NCBI GenBank assembly: GCA_020161335.1
Contig: JAIUOJ010000002.1
Coordinates: 1 to 64,000, forward strand
Length of the DNA stretch: 64,000 bases
From: Pseudomonadota bacterium
GTDB taxonomy: Bacteria > Pseudomonadota > Gammaproteobacteria > Xanthomonadales > Xanthomonadaceae
Direction: 5' to 3'
Shown: positions 40,375 through 51,586 of the stretch, in pieces
Layout of the letters: each line of letters starts with the position of its first letter
Position numbering within the stretch: position 1 is the first letter of the stretch
The notes under the pieces: generated by a model
What the model was told of the DNA's origin: nothing
Database searches by the model: none
Seen by the model: only the letters and a program-made list of their open reading frames with translations
Position numbers and translations under genes: made by a program

Positions 40375-41390
40375 GGCAGGAGGCGTTCGTCGCGCGCCAC
40401 GAACCGGAATGGCAGGCGTTCGAAGCCTGGCTGGACAAGCGCGGCGACGCCCCGCGCAAGGCGCGCGCCAGCCGCGGCTGGGACGGCCTGCGCGACGACG
40501 AGGTGCCCTCCCGCTACCGACGCCTGTGCCAGCAGCTGGCGCTGGCGCGCGGGCGCGGCTACAGCCCGCAGGTGACCGCACGCCTGCAGGCGCTGACCCA
40601 TCGCGGCCACGACGTGCTCTACCGCACGCCGCCGGTGCCATGGCGGCACGCGTTGCGCTTCCTGGTCGCCGACTTCCCGCGCCTGGTGCGCGCGCAGCGC
40701 GGCTGCCTGTGGCTGGCCGCGGCGCTGTTCGTGCTGCCCACGCTGGCCACGTTCTTCGCCGTGCAGCAGTGGCCGGAGCTCGCGCACAGCGTGTTCAGTC
40801 CGCAGCAGCTGGCCCAGTTCGAGGCGATGTACGACCCGGCCGATGCGAGCCATGCGCTCGGCCGCGAGAGCGAGACCGACGTGGCGATGTTCGGCCACTA
40901 CATCCTCAACAACGTCAGCATCGGCTTCCGCACCTTCGCCAGTGGCCTGCTGGCGGGCGTGGGCACCGCGTTTGTGCTGGTGTTCAACGGCGTGGTGTTC
41001 GGCACCGTGGCCGGGCACCTGCAGGCGATCGGCCACGGCGATCCGTTCTGGCGCTTCGTCGCCGGGCACTCGGCGCCGGAACTGACGGCGATCGTGATTG
41101 CCGGCGCGGCCGGGCTGCGGCTCGGCCTGGCGCTGCTGGCGCCCGGGCGGATGCGCCGGGTGGATGCGCTGGTGCAGGCCGGCCGCGTCGGTGCACGGCT
41201 GTGCCTGGGCATCCTGGCGATGCTGGTGTTCGCCGCCTTCGTCGAGGCGTTCTGGTCGTCCACCGGCTCGATCCCGGCGCCGGTGAAGTTCGGCGTCGGC
41301 GCGCTGCTGTGGGCGCTGGTGCTGGCCTGGCTGGCGTTCGGCGGGCGCGGCGGCGACGCCGGCGTGGCGCCGCCGCGAGGCGAGGCATGA
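40371..41390 (+). CDS. SpoIIM-family (stage II sporulation protein M-like) membrane protein
   Basis: A 339-aa protein from GTG 40371, overlapping the preceding stop by 4 nt. A soluble N-terminal 100 residues (EAFVARHEPEWQAFEAWLDK) are followed by four or five helices. The core NNVSIGFRTFASGLLAGVGT and GHSAPELTAIVIAGAAGLRLG is the DUF95/SpoIIM signature. The organism does not sporulate, and this family occurs widely beside RDD and MoxR genes with unknown role. Confidence 0.86.
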   Translation: MRQEAFVARHEPEWQAFEAWLDKRGDAPRKARASRGWDGLRDDEVPSRYRRLCQQLALARGRGYSPQVTARLQALTHRGHDVLYRTPPVPWRHALRFLVADFPRLVRAQRGCLWLAAALFVLPTLATFFAVQQWPELAHSVFSPQQLAQFEAMYDPADASHALGRESETDVAMFGHYILNNVSIGFRTFASGLLAGVGTAFVLVFNGVVFGTVAGHLQAIGHGDPFWRFVAGHSAPELTAIVIAGAAGLRLGLALLAPGRMRRVDALVQAGRVGARLCLGILAMLVFAAFVEAFWSSTGSIPAPVKFGVGALLWALVLAWLAFGGRGGDAGVAPPRGEA

Positions 41391-42979
41391 GGATCGACGC
41401 GGTCCAGGTGGAGCTGCGGCCGCGCTCGCCGTGGGAAGCGGTCGAGCTGGGCATGGCCCTCGTGCGCCGCCACGCCGGCGCGATCTGGCGGCCGTGGATG
41501 CTGGCGACCTGGCCGGTGTTCGCCGTGCTCAACGCCGCGGCCTGGGCGCTCGACGCGATGTGGCTGGCCGCGCTGGCGATGTGGTGGCTGCTGCCGCTGT
41601 TCGACCGCATCCCGCTGTTCGTGTTGTCGCGCGCGGTGTTCGGCGAGGTACCCACCGCCCGGCAGGTACTGGCGGCGCAGCGCCACTGGGGCTGGCGTGC
41701 GATGGCCGGCCGCCTTGGCTGGCGCCGCTTCAGCCCGTGGCGCGCGACCATGCTGCCGGTGGAGCTGCTGGAAGGCAGCGGCGAGGTGGCCCTGCGCCAG
41801 CGCCGGCGCGTGGTCGGCGACGGCATCCAGGGCCATGCCTTCCTGCTGACCCTGGTCTGCCAGGGCTTCGTGCTGTCGCTGGTGGTGTCGCTGCTGTCGC
41901 TGGCGCTGATGTTCGTGCCGATGGAGCTGCTGTCGGAATCGGCGCGCGCGATGTGGGCGCTGGTCACCGACGATCCGCCGCGCGGCGCGCGGCTGGCGGT
42001 CAACGCGGCGCTGTGGCTGGCGATGTCTGCGATCGAACCGTTCTTCGTCGGCGCCGGCTTTGGCCTGTACCTCAACCGGCGCGTGCGGATCGAGGCCTGG
42101 GACATCGAGATCGCGCTGCGGCGCCTGCGCGCGCGCGTCGGCGCGCTGGCCCCGGTGCTGGTGGTGGCGCTGTCGCTGGCGTGGCTGCTGCCGGCGCCGG
42201 CGTCGGCGCAGGGCGCGCAGCGCCCCGGGGACGATCGCGAACGCGCCGCCGTCGCGCCGGCCCCGGTCGTGGACCCTGCGCGCGACGAACAGGGCTGGCC
42301 CGACGACGGCAGGCCGACCCTGGAGGAGGTCTTCGGCAAGGGTGCGGTGGTCGACCACAAGCCGTTCCGGCAGGCGGTCAAGCGCGCATTCGAGGATCCG
42401 CTGCTCGACCGCAGCCGCGTGCAGACGCGCTGGGAGAAGCGCAAGCCCGACGAACCGCGGCCGCCGCCCAATCCCTCGCCGATGCTGGAGGCGCTGGCAC
42501 GGCTGTTCGCGCTGCTGGGCGAGTACGGGCTGTGGCTGGTGGTCGGGGTGCTGGTCGTGGTGCTGGCGGCGACCGCGCGGCGCTGGTGGCCGTGGATGCA
42601 GGGACTCGCGCGCGAACGCGTGCCCGAGCAGGACGTCGAGCTGTCGCCGGTGCCGCTCGACGAAGCCTTGCCGCAAGACCTCGTGGCCGAGGTGCGGCGA
42701 CTGTGGCGCGAGGGCCGCCCGCGGCGCGCGCTGGCGCTGCTGTACCGCGGCAGCGTGGAGGCGATGGCGTCGCGCATCGGCACCACCCTCGTGCCGGGCG
42801 CGACCGAGGCCGAATGCCTGCGCGCGGCGCGACGGCTGCCCGACGCCGGCGATCGCGATGCCTTCGCGCGGATGGTGCGCGTGTGGCAGTACGCCGCCTA
42901 CGCGCGGCACCTGCCGGAGGCCGGCGAGTTCGAGGCGCTGCTCGGCGAGCTGGCGCAGCGGTTCGGGTGGGCGCGCTGA
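41387..42979 (+). CDS. DUF4129-domain membrane protein
   Basis: A 530-aa protein from ATG 41387 (ATGA overlap). Its N-terminal half has about six hydrophobic segments; a proline-rich linker (about 340-362) leads to another helix (GLWLVVGVLVVVLAA), and the last about 110 residues form the DUF4129 domain (LWREGRPRRALALLYRGSVEAM, FARMVRVWQYAAYA). The family is characteristic of MoxR/DUF58 operons, linked to membrane-stress or chaperone functions. No enzyme motif. Confidence 0.84.
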   Translation: MRIDAVQVELRPRSPWEAVELGMALVRRHAGAIWRPWMLATWPVFAVLNAAAWALDAMWLAALAMWWLLPLFDRIPLFVLSRAVFGEVPTARQVLAAQRHWGWRAMAGRLGWRRFSPWRATMLPVELLEGSGEVALRQRRRVVGDGIQGHAFLLTLVCQGFVLSLVVSLLSLALMFVPMELLSESARAMWALVTDDPPRGARLAVNAALWLAMSAIEPFFVGAGFGLYLNRRVRIEAWDIEIALRRLRARVGALAPVLVVALSLAWLLPAPASAQGAQRPGDDRERAAVAPAPVVDPARDEQGWPDDGRPTLEEVFGKGAVVDHKPFRQAVKRAFEDPLLDRSRVQTRWEKRKPDEPRPPPNPSPMLEALARLFALLGEYGLWLVVGVLVVVLAATARRWWPWMQGLARERVPEQDVELSPVPLDEALPQDLVAEVRRLWREGRPRRALALLYRGSVEAMASRIGTTLVPGATEAECLRAARRLPDAGDRDAFARMVRVWQYAAYARHLPEAGEFEALLGELAQRFGWAR

Positions 42980-44100
42980 TGCGCCGCGGCGGACGGCTCG
43001 CGCTGGTGGCGGTGGCGCTGCTGGTCTTGCTGCTGGTCGCGGCGTGGTGGCACCACACGTATCGGCTCGTCTCCTACCAGCAGCCGCTGCCGCCGGCGGG
43101 CGAGGCGGCGTACAACCCGCTGTACGCGCTCAGGCAGGCGCTGCGCGCCGATGGCGTGCCGGTCGAGTCGCGCCAGCGCCTGCGCCTGGACCAGGTCGCG
43201 CTCGGCCCGCGCGACACGGTGCTGCTGCTGGGCGATCCGCGCACCCTCTCGCCGCGCGACGTCGACGACCTGCTGCGCTGGGTCGGCGCCGGCGGGCACC
43301 TGCTGGTGACCACGCCGCGCGGCGGGCGCATGTCGGCGTCCAAGCCCCGCGAACTGCTGCCCCGGCTGGACCTGGCGCTGATGCCCGAAGCCGGCGGCTG
43401 CAAGGCGTTCCTGGTGCCCGGCGAAGAGGCCCACGTCGAGTTCTGCCGAGGCACCCGCTTCACCCTGGAAGGCATCGACCCGCGGCTGGCGTGGGGCGAC
43501 TTCGAGGACGGCTTCGTGTTCGCGCGCATCGCCCACGGCGACGGCCTGGTGGACGTGCTGGCCGACGTCGACTTCCTGCTCAACGACGCGCTCGACGACG
43601 GCCCGCACGTGGCGCTGGCGCGGCAGCTGCTCGATCCCAACTACGGCGCGGGCACCGTGCACCTGGTCTACGCCGCGAGCATGCCGCCGCTGTGGCGCCT
43701 GCTGCTGGAGCGCGCGTGGATGGCGTGGTTGCCGCTGCTCCTGGCGCTGGCGCTGTGGCTGTGGATGCGGCTGCAGCGCGTCGGCCCGGCGATGCCGGCG
43801 CCGGCGGAGGCGCGGCGCTCGCTGCTCGAGCACGTGCAGGCCAGCGGAGAACACCTGCGCCGCTACGGCCTGGCGGCCACCCTGCACGCGGCGATGCGCG
43901 ACGCCTTCCTGTCGCGCCTGCGCCTGCGCGACCCATACGCCGCCGCGCTCGAGGGCGTGGCCCAGGCCGAGGCCATCGCCGCGCTCACCGGCCTGCCCGC
44001 GGCCGACATCGAACATGCCCTGCGCTCCCCGCGCCCGCGCGACGGCAACGACTTCCGCGTGCGCATCGCCCGACTCGTCGACATGAGAAAACGACTATGA
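42979..44100 (+). CDS. DUF4350-domain membrane protein
   Basis: A 373-aa protein; ATG 42979 overlaps the previous TGA (TGATG). It has an N-terminal anchor ([18 protein letters not shown]), a periplasmic DUF4350 domain ([36 protein letters not shown]), and a second helix pair near residues 235-255 before a cytosolic tail with helices. DUF4350 has a glutamine-amidotransferase-like fold of unknown role. Fourth gene of the operon. Confidence 0.83.
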   Translation: MRRGGRLALVAVALLVLLLVAAWWHHTYRLVSYQQPLPPAGEAAYNPLYALRQALRADGVPVESRQRLRLDQVALGPRDTVLLLGDPRTLSPRDVDDLLRWVGAGGHLLVTTPRGGRMSASKPRELLPRLDLALMPEAGGCKAFLVPGEEAHVEFCRGTRFTLEGIDPRLAWGDFEDGFVFARIAHGDGLVDVLADVDFLLNDALDDGPHVALARQLLDPNYGAGTVHLVYAASMPPLWRLLLERAWMAWLPLLLALALWLWMRLQRVGPAMPAPAEARRSLLEHVQASGEHLRRYGLAATLHAAMRDAFLSRLRLRDPYAAALEGVAQAEAIAALTGLPAADIEHALRSPRPRDGNDFRVRIARLVDMRKRL

Positions 44101-45098
44101 CCGATCCAAGCCCCGTCCCCGGCACGACCGATCCGCTGATCACCGGCGAGGCCCTCGCCGAACGCGCCGCGCGCGTGCGCGACGAAGTCGCCAAGGCCTT
44201 CATCGGCCAGCCCGAGGTGCTGGACCAGATCCTGGTCGCGCTGCTCGCCGGCGGCCACGTGCTGGTCGAGGGCGTGCCCGGCCTCGGCAAGACGCTGCTG
44301 GTGCGCGCGCTGTCGCGGGCGCTGGGCTGCGAATTCGCGCGCGTGCAGTTCACGCCCGACCTGATGCCCAGCGACGTCAGCGGCCACGCGGTGTGGGACG
44401 CGCGCAGCGAGACCTTCACCGTGCGCCGCGGCCCGATCTTCACCCACCTGCTGCTGGCCGACGAGATCAACCGCGCGCCGGCGAAGACGCAGTCGGCGCT
44501 GCTGGAGGCGATGCAGGAGCAGCAGGTGACGATCGAGGGCCAGAGCTTCGCCCTGCCGCCACCGTTCATGACCCTGGCCACGCAGAACCCGGTGGAGCAG
44601 GAGGGCACCTATCCGCTGCCGGAGGCGCAGCTCGACCGCTTCCTGCTCAAGGTGCTGATCGACTATCCCGCGCACGCCGACGAGGTGGCGATGGTGGCCG
44701 CGATCAGCGCCGGTCGCGTCGCCGCCGACTTCGACCTGTCGCAGGTGGCGCAGGTGCTCGATGCCGGCGGCATCGTCGCGCTGCAGCGCGGCACCGCCGC
44801 GACCACGGTCGACGCCGCGGTGGTGGACTACGCGGTGCGCATCGTCGCGGCCACGCGCCGCTGGCCGGGCATCGCGCTCGGCGCCGGCCCGCGCGGCAGC
44901 CTCGCGCTGGTGCGAGCGGCGCGCGCGCAGGCGGTGCTGTCCGGCCGCGACTTCGTGACCCCCGACGACGTGCGCGAAGTGGCCAGGCCCGCGCTGCGGC
45001 ATCGCATCGCGCTGGCACCGGAACTGCAGATCGAGGGCCAGGACGCGGACGCGGTGCTGCAGGCGCTGCTGGCCAAGGTGGACGCGCCGCGCCAGTGA
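44097..45098 (+). CDS. MoxR-family AAA+ ATPase
   Basis: A 333-aa AAA+ ATPase. Walker A GVPGLGKT, Walker [16 protein letters not shown], sensor motif [20 protein letters not shown] and the arginine finger region LDRF are intact. MoxR proteins act as chaperone-like ATPases that mature or activate partner proteins, here most likely the DUF58/vWA-like product next door. ATG 44097 overlaps the stop of the DUF4350 gene (ATGA). Confidence 0.95.
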   Translation: MTDPSPVPGTTDPLITGEALAERAARVRDEVAKAFIGQPEVLDQILVALLAGGHVLVEGVPGLGKTLLVRALSRALGCEFARVQFTPDLMPSDVSGHAVWDARSETFTVRRGPIFTHLLLADEINRAPAKTQSALLEAMQEQQVTIEGQSFALPPPFMTLATQNPVEQEGTYPLPEAQLDRFLLKVLIDYPAHADEVAMVAAISAGRVAADFDLSQVAQVLDAGGIVALQRGTAATTVDAAVVDYAVRIVAATRRWPGIALGAGPRGSLALVRAARAQAVLSGRDFVTPDDVREVARPALRHRIALAPELQIEGQDADAVLQALLAKVDAPRQ

Positions 45099-46450
45099 CG
45101 CCATCGCCCGTCCGCCGCCGGTTCCTGCCACGGCCCGCGCCCGCGCTGGTGGTGCTGTTCGTCGCGTGGGGCGTGCTCGGCGTCGCGAGCAGTTTCGGCG
45201 TCGTGCCGGCGCGCGCGTGGGCGATCGCCGGCGCGATGCTGGCCCTGCTGGCGCTGGTCGACCTCGCCCTGCTGCTGCGTGCGCAGGTGCCCGACGTCGC
45301 CCGCCGCGTGCCGGAGGCGCTGCCGCTGGGCGTCGAGCGCGAGGTGGTGCTGCAGCTCGAACCCGGCGCGCGCCGCCAGCGCGTGGACGTGCATGACCTG
45401 CATCCCGGCGGCTGGGAGGCGAGCGGCTTGCCGCGGACCCTGGCGCTGGTGCCGGGCATGGTCTCCAGCGTCGGCTACCGGCTGCGCCCGAACGCGCGCG
45501 GCGGGTTCGCGTTCGCGGGCGTGCACCTGCGCCTGCATGCGCCGCTGCGGCTGTGGCGCCGGCTGTGCGTGGCCGGCGCGGCGCAGCGGGTGCGCGTGTT
45601 CCCCAACTTCGCGCCGCTCGCACGCTACGCGCTGGTGAGCGCCGAACAGGCCTCGCGGATGATGGGCGCGCACATCAGGCGCCGCCGCGGCGAAGGCACC
45701 GACTTCCACCAGATGCGCGAGTATCGCGTCGGCGACAGCCTGCGCCAGATCGACTGGAAGGCGACCTCGCGCGCGCGCAAGCTGATCTCGCGCGAGTACC
45801 AGGACGAAAAGAACCAGCAGCTGGTGGTGGTGCTGGACACCGGCCGGCGGATGATGGCGCGCGACCCGGGGCCGACGAAGGCCGGTGGCGACCTCGCGCA
45901 TTTCGACCACGCGCTCGACGCGGCGCTGCTGGTGTCGTATCTCGCGCTGCGCCAGGGCGACGCGGTCGGCCTGCTCGCCACCGGCGGCGACCGGCGCTGG
46001 GTGCCGCCGCAGCGCGGCATGGCCGCGATCGACGTGCTGCTGCGCGCCAGCTATGACCTCGAACCGCGACCGGTGGCGACCGACTACCTCGCCGCCGCGA
46101 CCGAGTTGTCGCTGCGCCAGCGCCGGCGCGGCCTGCTGATGCTGGTGACCAACCTGCGCGACGAGGACATCGAGGACCTGCTGGCCGCGGTGCGCATGCT
46201 GCAGAAGCGGCACCTGGTGGTGGTGGCCTCGCTGCGCGAACGCGCGCTCGACGACGTGCTCGGGCAGGAGGTACGCGACGAGGCCGGCGCGGTGCGCGCC
46301 GGGGCCACCGCGCGCTACCTCGCCCAGCGCGCCGCCGCGCACGAGGCCCTGCGCCGGCACCGGGTGATGGTGCTCGACGTGACCAGCGAACAGCTGCCGG
46401 CGGCGCTGGTCGAACGCTACCTCGCGATCAAGCGCGACGGGCTGTTGTAG
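45095..46450 (+). CDS. DUF58-domain protein (vWA-like partner of MoxR)
   Basis: A 451-aa protein from GTG 45095 (overlaps the previous TGA). Two N-terminal helices anchor it ([19 protein letters not shown] and [19 protein letters not shown]). DUF58 core: [20 protein letters not shown], then [17 protein letters not shown], and a vWA-like fold with [10 protein letters not shown]. It is typically the client or partner of MoxR. Last gene of the operon. Confidence 0.93.
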   Translation: MTPSPVRRRFLPRPAPALVVLFVAWGVLGVASSFGVVPARAWAIAGAMLALLALVDLALLLRAQVPDVARRVPEALPLGVEREVVLQLEPGARRQRVDVHDLHPGGWEASGLPRTLALVPGMVSSVGYRLRPNARGGFAFAGVHLRLHAPLRLWRRLCVAGAAQRVRVFPNFAPLARYALVSAEQASRMMGAHIRRRRGEGTDFHQMREYRVGDSLRQIDWKATSRARKLISREYQDEKNQQLVVVLDTGRRMMARDPGPTKAGGDLAHFDHALDAALLVSYLALRQGDAVGLLATGGDRRWVPPQRGMAAIDVLLRASYDLEPRPVATDYLAAATELSLRQRRRGLLMLVTNLRDEDIEDLLAAVRMLQKRHLVVVASLRERALDDVLGQEVRDEAGAVRAGATARYLAQRAAAHEALRRHRVMVLDVTSEQLPAALVERYLAIKRDGLL

Positions 46451-46484
46451 CGGTTCCGGTGGCCGTGTTTCCCGGCGTCGCGAT

Positions 46485-46554
46485 GAGATCTCTCCCTGCG
46501 GTCGAGACGACAAGCCGGGGGCGTTGCTGTCATTTCGACCATAGGGAGACATCT
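46485..46554. repeat. REP-like inverted repeat (family 1, diverged)
   Basis: Imperfect arms at 46485-46511 and 46526-46554 (gagatctctccctgcggtcg against cgaccatagggagacatct). Same general type as 8846-8930, located after the DUF58 stop, where it may also act as a transcript 3' end. The remainder of this 180-bp gap holds no gene. Confidence 0.65.
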
Positions 46555-46630
46555 GCGCCTAGGTCGCGCTACAGCGGATTCATCGATGCCACCAGGGCGT
46601 CCTTCTTCTCCCGCCTCCAGCCTGCCGCGG

Positions 46631-46975
46631 CTAGCGCCGGATGATCGCCAGCCCCAGCAGGATGATCGCCACCCCGTGCAGGACCTGCAGCACGGTGCCG
46701 ACCACGGCGTACATCGCGCTGATCCCCAACGCCGGCGTGCCGCCGGCCATCGTGTACGCCTGCAGGCCGGCGAACACGAGGCGCGTGAGCAGCGCCAGCC
46801 CCACCAGCAGGGCCGCGCCGGCAAGTGCCGGCATGCGCGCACGGCCGAGCGTGGCGCGATGTGGCAGCAGCATCACCAGCAGCGCGATCGCGAAGCCGAG
46901 CTCGACCACCAGCGACGGCAGCTGTCCGAGCAGGGCGGACAGCAGCTGGCCGGCAAAGGATTGATCCAGTTCCAT
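46631..46975 (-). CDS. Small membrane protein of unknown function (114 aa)
   Basis: From ATG 46975. It has three or four hydrophobic segments (SLVVELGFAIALLVMLL, ALAGAALLVGLALLTRLVFA, YAVVGTVLQVLHGVAIILLGLA) and a short basic tail IIRR. It starts 51 nt after the aroE stop on the same strand, so it may be cotranscribed with aroE. I do not recognise the family. Confidence 0.7.
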   Translation of the reverse strand: MELDQSFAGQLLSALLGQLPSLVVELGFAIALLVMLLPHRATLGRARMPALAGAALLVGLALLTRLVFAGLQAYTMAGGTPALGISAMYAVVGTVLQVLHGVAIILLGLAIIRR

Positions 46976-47025
46976 CAGGGCAGGTCCATGGCGCAGGGAA
47001 GGATCGCGCGATGCGCGCGGGCGGG

Positions 47026-47868
47026 TCAGTCCGCGGTCACCAGCGTGGCGTCGCGGCCGCGCAGTTCCGCGTAGACCGCGTCGGTCGACGGCCGCGTGCC
47101 GTGCCACAGCGCGAAGCTCTCGGCGGCCTGCTCGACCAGCATGCCGAGGCCGTCGATGGCCTCGCGCGCCTGGTTGGCGCGCGCCCACGCGAGGAAGGGG
47201 ATGGCCGCCTCGCCGTAGCTCAGGTCCACCGCGGTGCTGCGCGGGCCAAGCAGCGAAATCGGCAGCGCCGGCATCGCGCCGTCGCGCGCGGCCGAGGTGG
47301 CGTTGATGACGAGGTCGAATTCGCCCAGCGCGCGCAGGTCGTCGATGTAGCGCGGATGCACGCGGTCGGGCTGGCCGAGGGTGTCGGCCAGCGCGTCGGC
47401 GCGCTCGGGCGAGCGGTTGGCGATGAACAGCTCGCCGATGCCGGCATCGAGCAGCGATGGCGCCACCCCGCGTGCGGCGCCGCCGGCACCGAGCAGCAGC
47501 GTGCGCCGCTGGCGCAGGTCGATGCGATGGCGTTCGGTGAGGTCGCGCACCAGGCCGGTGCCATCGGTGTTGTCGCCGTGCCACTGCCCGTCCAGCCACG
47601 CGAGCGTGTTGACCGCGCCGGCGCGCTGCGCGCGCACGGTGGTGGTGGCGCTGAGCGCGAACGCGGACTGCTTCAGCGGCAGGGTGACGTTGGCCCCGAC
47701 GCCGCCGGCCGCGGCGAATGCCTGCAGCGCCTCGTAGAACCCTTCGAGCGGGGTATCGATGGCCTGGTAGCGCAGGTCGATGCCGACCTGGCGCGCGAAC
47801 CCGGCGTGGATCCGCGGCGACAGCGAGTGCGCGACCGGATGGCCGAACACGGCGAAGGACTGGCTCAT
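47026..47868 (-). CDS. aroE: Shikimate dehydrogenase
   Basis: A 280-aa enzyme: 3-dehydroshikimate to shikimate with NADPH in the pathway to chorismate. N-terminal substrate domain has [14 protein letters not shown] and the catalytic Lys in [15 protein letters not shown] carries the catalytic Asp. The NADP Rossmann motif is [12 protein letters not shown] followed by IANRSPERA. Chorismate is also the substrate of the chorismatase at 50.5 kb, but this is not evidence of joint control. Length is standard. Confidence 0.96.
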   Translation of the reverse strand: MSQSFAVFGHPVAHSLSPRIHAGFARQVGIDLRYQAIDTPLEGFYEALQAFAAAGGVGANVTLPLKQSAFALSATTTVRAQRAGAVNTLAWLDGQWHGDNTDGTGLVRDLTERHRIDLRQRRTLLLGAGGAARGVAPSLLDAGIGELFIANRSPERADALADTLGQPDRVHPRYIDDLRALGEFDLVINATSAARDGAMPALPISLLGPRSTAVDLSYGEAAIPFLAWARANQAREAIDGLGMLVEQAAESFALWHGTRPSTDAVYAELRGRDATLVTAD

Positions 47869-47938
47869 CTGGCGTGCACTCCCGTTCCCTGGTCCCGGGG
47901 CGAGAGTCTACCCTCGCCGGTGCGCGATCCGCCGACGC

Positions 47939-50025
<2,087 letters not shown>

Positions 50026-50035
50026 TCATGCAAGA

Positions 50036-50121
50036 GCCCCCGCTCCCGCTCGCGGGAGCGGGGTGGGGGTGTGCCCTCATCCGGCGCTTCGCGCCACCTT
50101 CTCCCGCAAGCGGGAGAAGGG
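50036..50121. repeat. Paired palindromes: family-2 repeat plus GC-rich hairpin
   Basis: A hairpin (cgctcccgctcgcgggagcg, 50041-50060) followed by the family-2 unit 50074-50121 (ccctcatccg ... gggagaaggg). The same pair order recurs at 50274-50404. Confidence 0.85.
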
Positions 50122-50273
50122 CGTGTGTCGCCAAGTCGTCAGAGGCTGCTTGCCTCGGAATCGGGAGTCGGCTCGTCCCGGCATTCAGGGTGGTGGGTGA
50201 TGGCCTCCTCCTCCCGATGTCGGAAGGCCGCACAAGAACCCGCGCTGATGCAGGCGGAAGTCACGCTAGAGAC

Positions 50274-50404
50274 CCCTCTCCCGCTCGCGGGAGAGGGGCA
50301 GGGGTGAGGGTGTGCTTCAACGCCGCCCCTGGGGTCTGGAGATGTGCTCGGCATCCCCCTCATCCGGCGCTTCGCGCCACCTTCTCCCGCGTGCGGGAGA
50401 AGGG
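50274..50404. repeat. Paired palindromes, second copy
   Basis: A hairpin arm (cccctctcccgctcgcggga and the following gagggg, 50274-50298) then the family-2 unit at 50357-50404. Confidence 0.85.
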
Positions 50405-50530
50405 CGTGCGTCGCCAAGGTGAGGGTGTGCTTCTCGCCGGCCCCCGGGATCCGGAGATGCGCACGGCGTGCCCTCATCCGGCGCTTCGGCCACCTGCTCC
50501 CGCTGGCGCGGGAGGGGATCACGCGCCAGC
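50304..50530. repeat. Imperfect 115-bp tandem duplication within the repeat field
   Basis: Unit A begins gtgagggtgtgcttc at 50304; unit B begins with the same bases at 50419. Both continue through a (t/c)ccggagatg-like stretch and a family-2 repeat (50357-50404 and 50471-50516). The second unit is more diverged at its 3' end. Confidence 0.75.
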
Positions 50531-50533
50531 GAT

Positions 50534-51586
50534 TCAGTCGCCGTCGTGCACGCCGTCGATCTCGATCGCCAGCTCGCGCCGGCAGATCGCAGCGTGCAGC
50601 ACGATCCGCGGCACGCGGTCGCCGAAGCGCGCGTCGAGCGCCTGCGTGACCAGGGGCAGGTCGGCTTCGTCGCGCACGTAGACCTTCAGCCGCGTGCCCG
50701 GCCCGAAGTCGGCCGGCAGCGATGGACGGCCCGCGCGCGCGGCGCCGAGCAGGGCATCGAAGTTGGCGAAGGTCTCGTCCATCTGCGCCAGCAGCTCGCC
50801 GGCATGCTGCGAGGCGTGGCCGACCACCGCGGCGGTGCCCGACAGCAGCAGCGGCATCGCGCTGCCCGTCGGCGGCAGCATGGCGCGCGCGAAGCTCGGG
50901 GCCTGTGGCCCATACTGGCGCGGATACCGGTAGGCGCTCACCTGGCGCGGGTTTTCCACCGGCGTGCCGGGCGCGCGCGCAGCCAGCCAGTACACCTGGA
51001 TCGTGCGCGCGTCGTCGCTGCGGCCGATCGCGGTCGCGGCGGGCAGGGTGGTGGTGTCGAAGTCGCCGAGGCCGCGTGCGCGGCCGATGCAGAACTGGCG
51101 GTAGCGCTCGGTGTCGCCGTCGCCCAGGGTGATCGCTTCGAGGTAGTTCCAGACCCGCAGCAGGTGCGGGTAATCGCTGCCGGAGACGAAGCGCGTCAGC
51201 GCGCGGTAGGCGTGCTCGGCGGCCAGCAGGGCGCCGCCGTGGTCGCCGGCGGCTTCGTGGCCCGGGGGTTCGTCGACCTCGATCGCGCCGAACAGCAGCT
51301 GGCCGTCGCACGACCAGGCGATCGTGCCCCCCGCCTCGGCCGGAACCGGCGCGCGGCCGCAGGCGACGGGGGCGTGCGCGCGCCAGACCTCGAGCGCGCC
51401 GTGCCCGTAGGGGCGCAGCGGCACGCGCAGGTAGCGCGGATCGTCCACGCGCGGCGCGTCGTCGCCGAAGCCGAGCACGGTCAGCACGTCCGCCTGCGCG
51501 AGCAGCTGTTCCGGCGTGGCGTCATGCACGTAGTCCACGCGCAGGCGCGGCGGCGCGGCCGGCGGCAGGGGTACCGGCCGGCTCAC
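50534..51586 (-). CDS. xanB2: Chorismatase (3-hydroxybenzoate synthase), XanB2-type
   Basis: A 350-aa enzyme of the FkbO/Hyg5/XanB2 family. Recognisable features are RYLRVPLRPYGHGALEVWRA and the family motif NYLEAITLGDGDTERYRQFC followed by IGRARG. XanB2 in Xanthomonas splits chorismate into pyruvate and 3- or 4-hydroxybenzoate; the 3-isomer primes xanthomonadin and the 4-isomer feeds ubiquinone. It overlaps the halogenase-like gene by 4 nt. It should supply the aryl starter for the cluster on its right. Confidence 0.9.
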   Translation of the reverse strand: MSRPVPLPPAAPPRLRVDYVHDATPEQLLAQADVLTVLGFGDDAPRVDDPRYLRVPLRPYGHGALEVWRAHAPVACGRAPVPAEAGGTIAWSCDGQLLFGAIEVDEPPGHEAAGDHGGALLAAEHAYRALTRFVSGSDYPHLLRVWNYLEAITLGDGDTERYRQFCIGRARGLGDFDTTTLPAATAIGRSDDARTIQVYWLAARAPGTPVENPRQVSAYRYPRQYGPQAPSFARAMLPPTGSAMPLLLSGTAAVVGHASQHAGELLAQMDETFANFDALLGAARAGRPSLPADFGPGTRLKVYVRDEADLPLVTQALDARFGDRVPRIVLHAAICRRELAIEIDGVHDGD

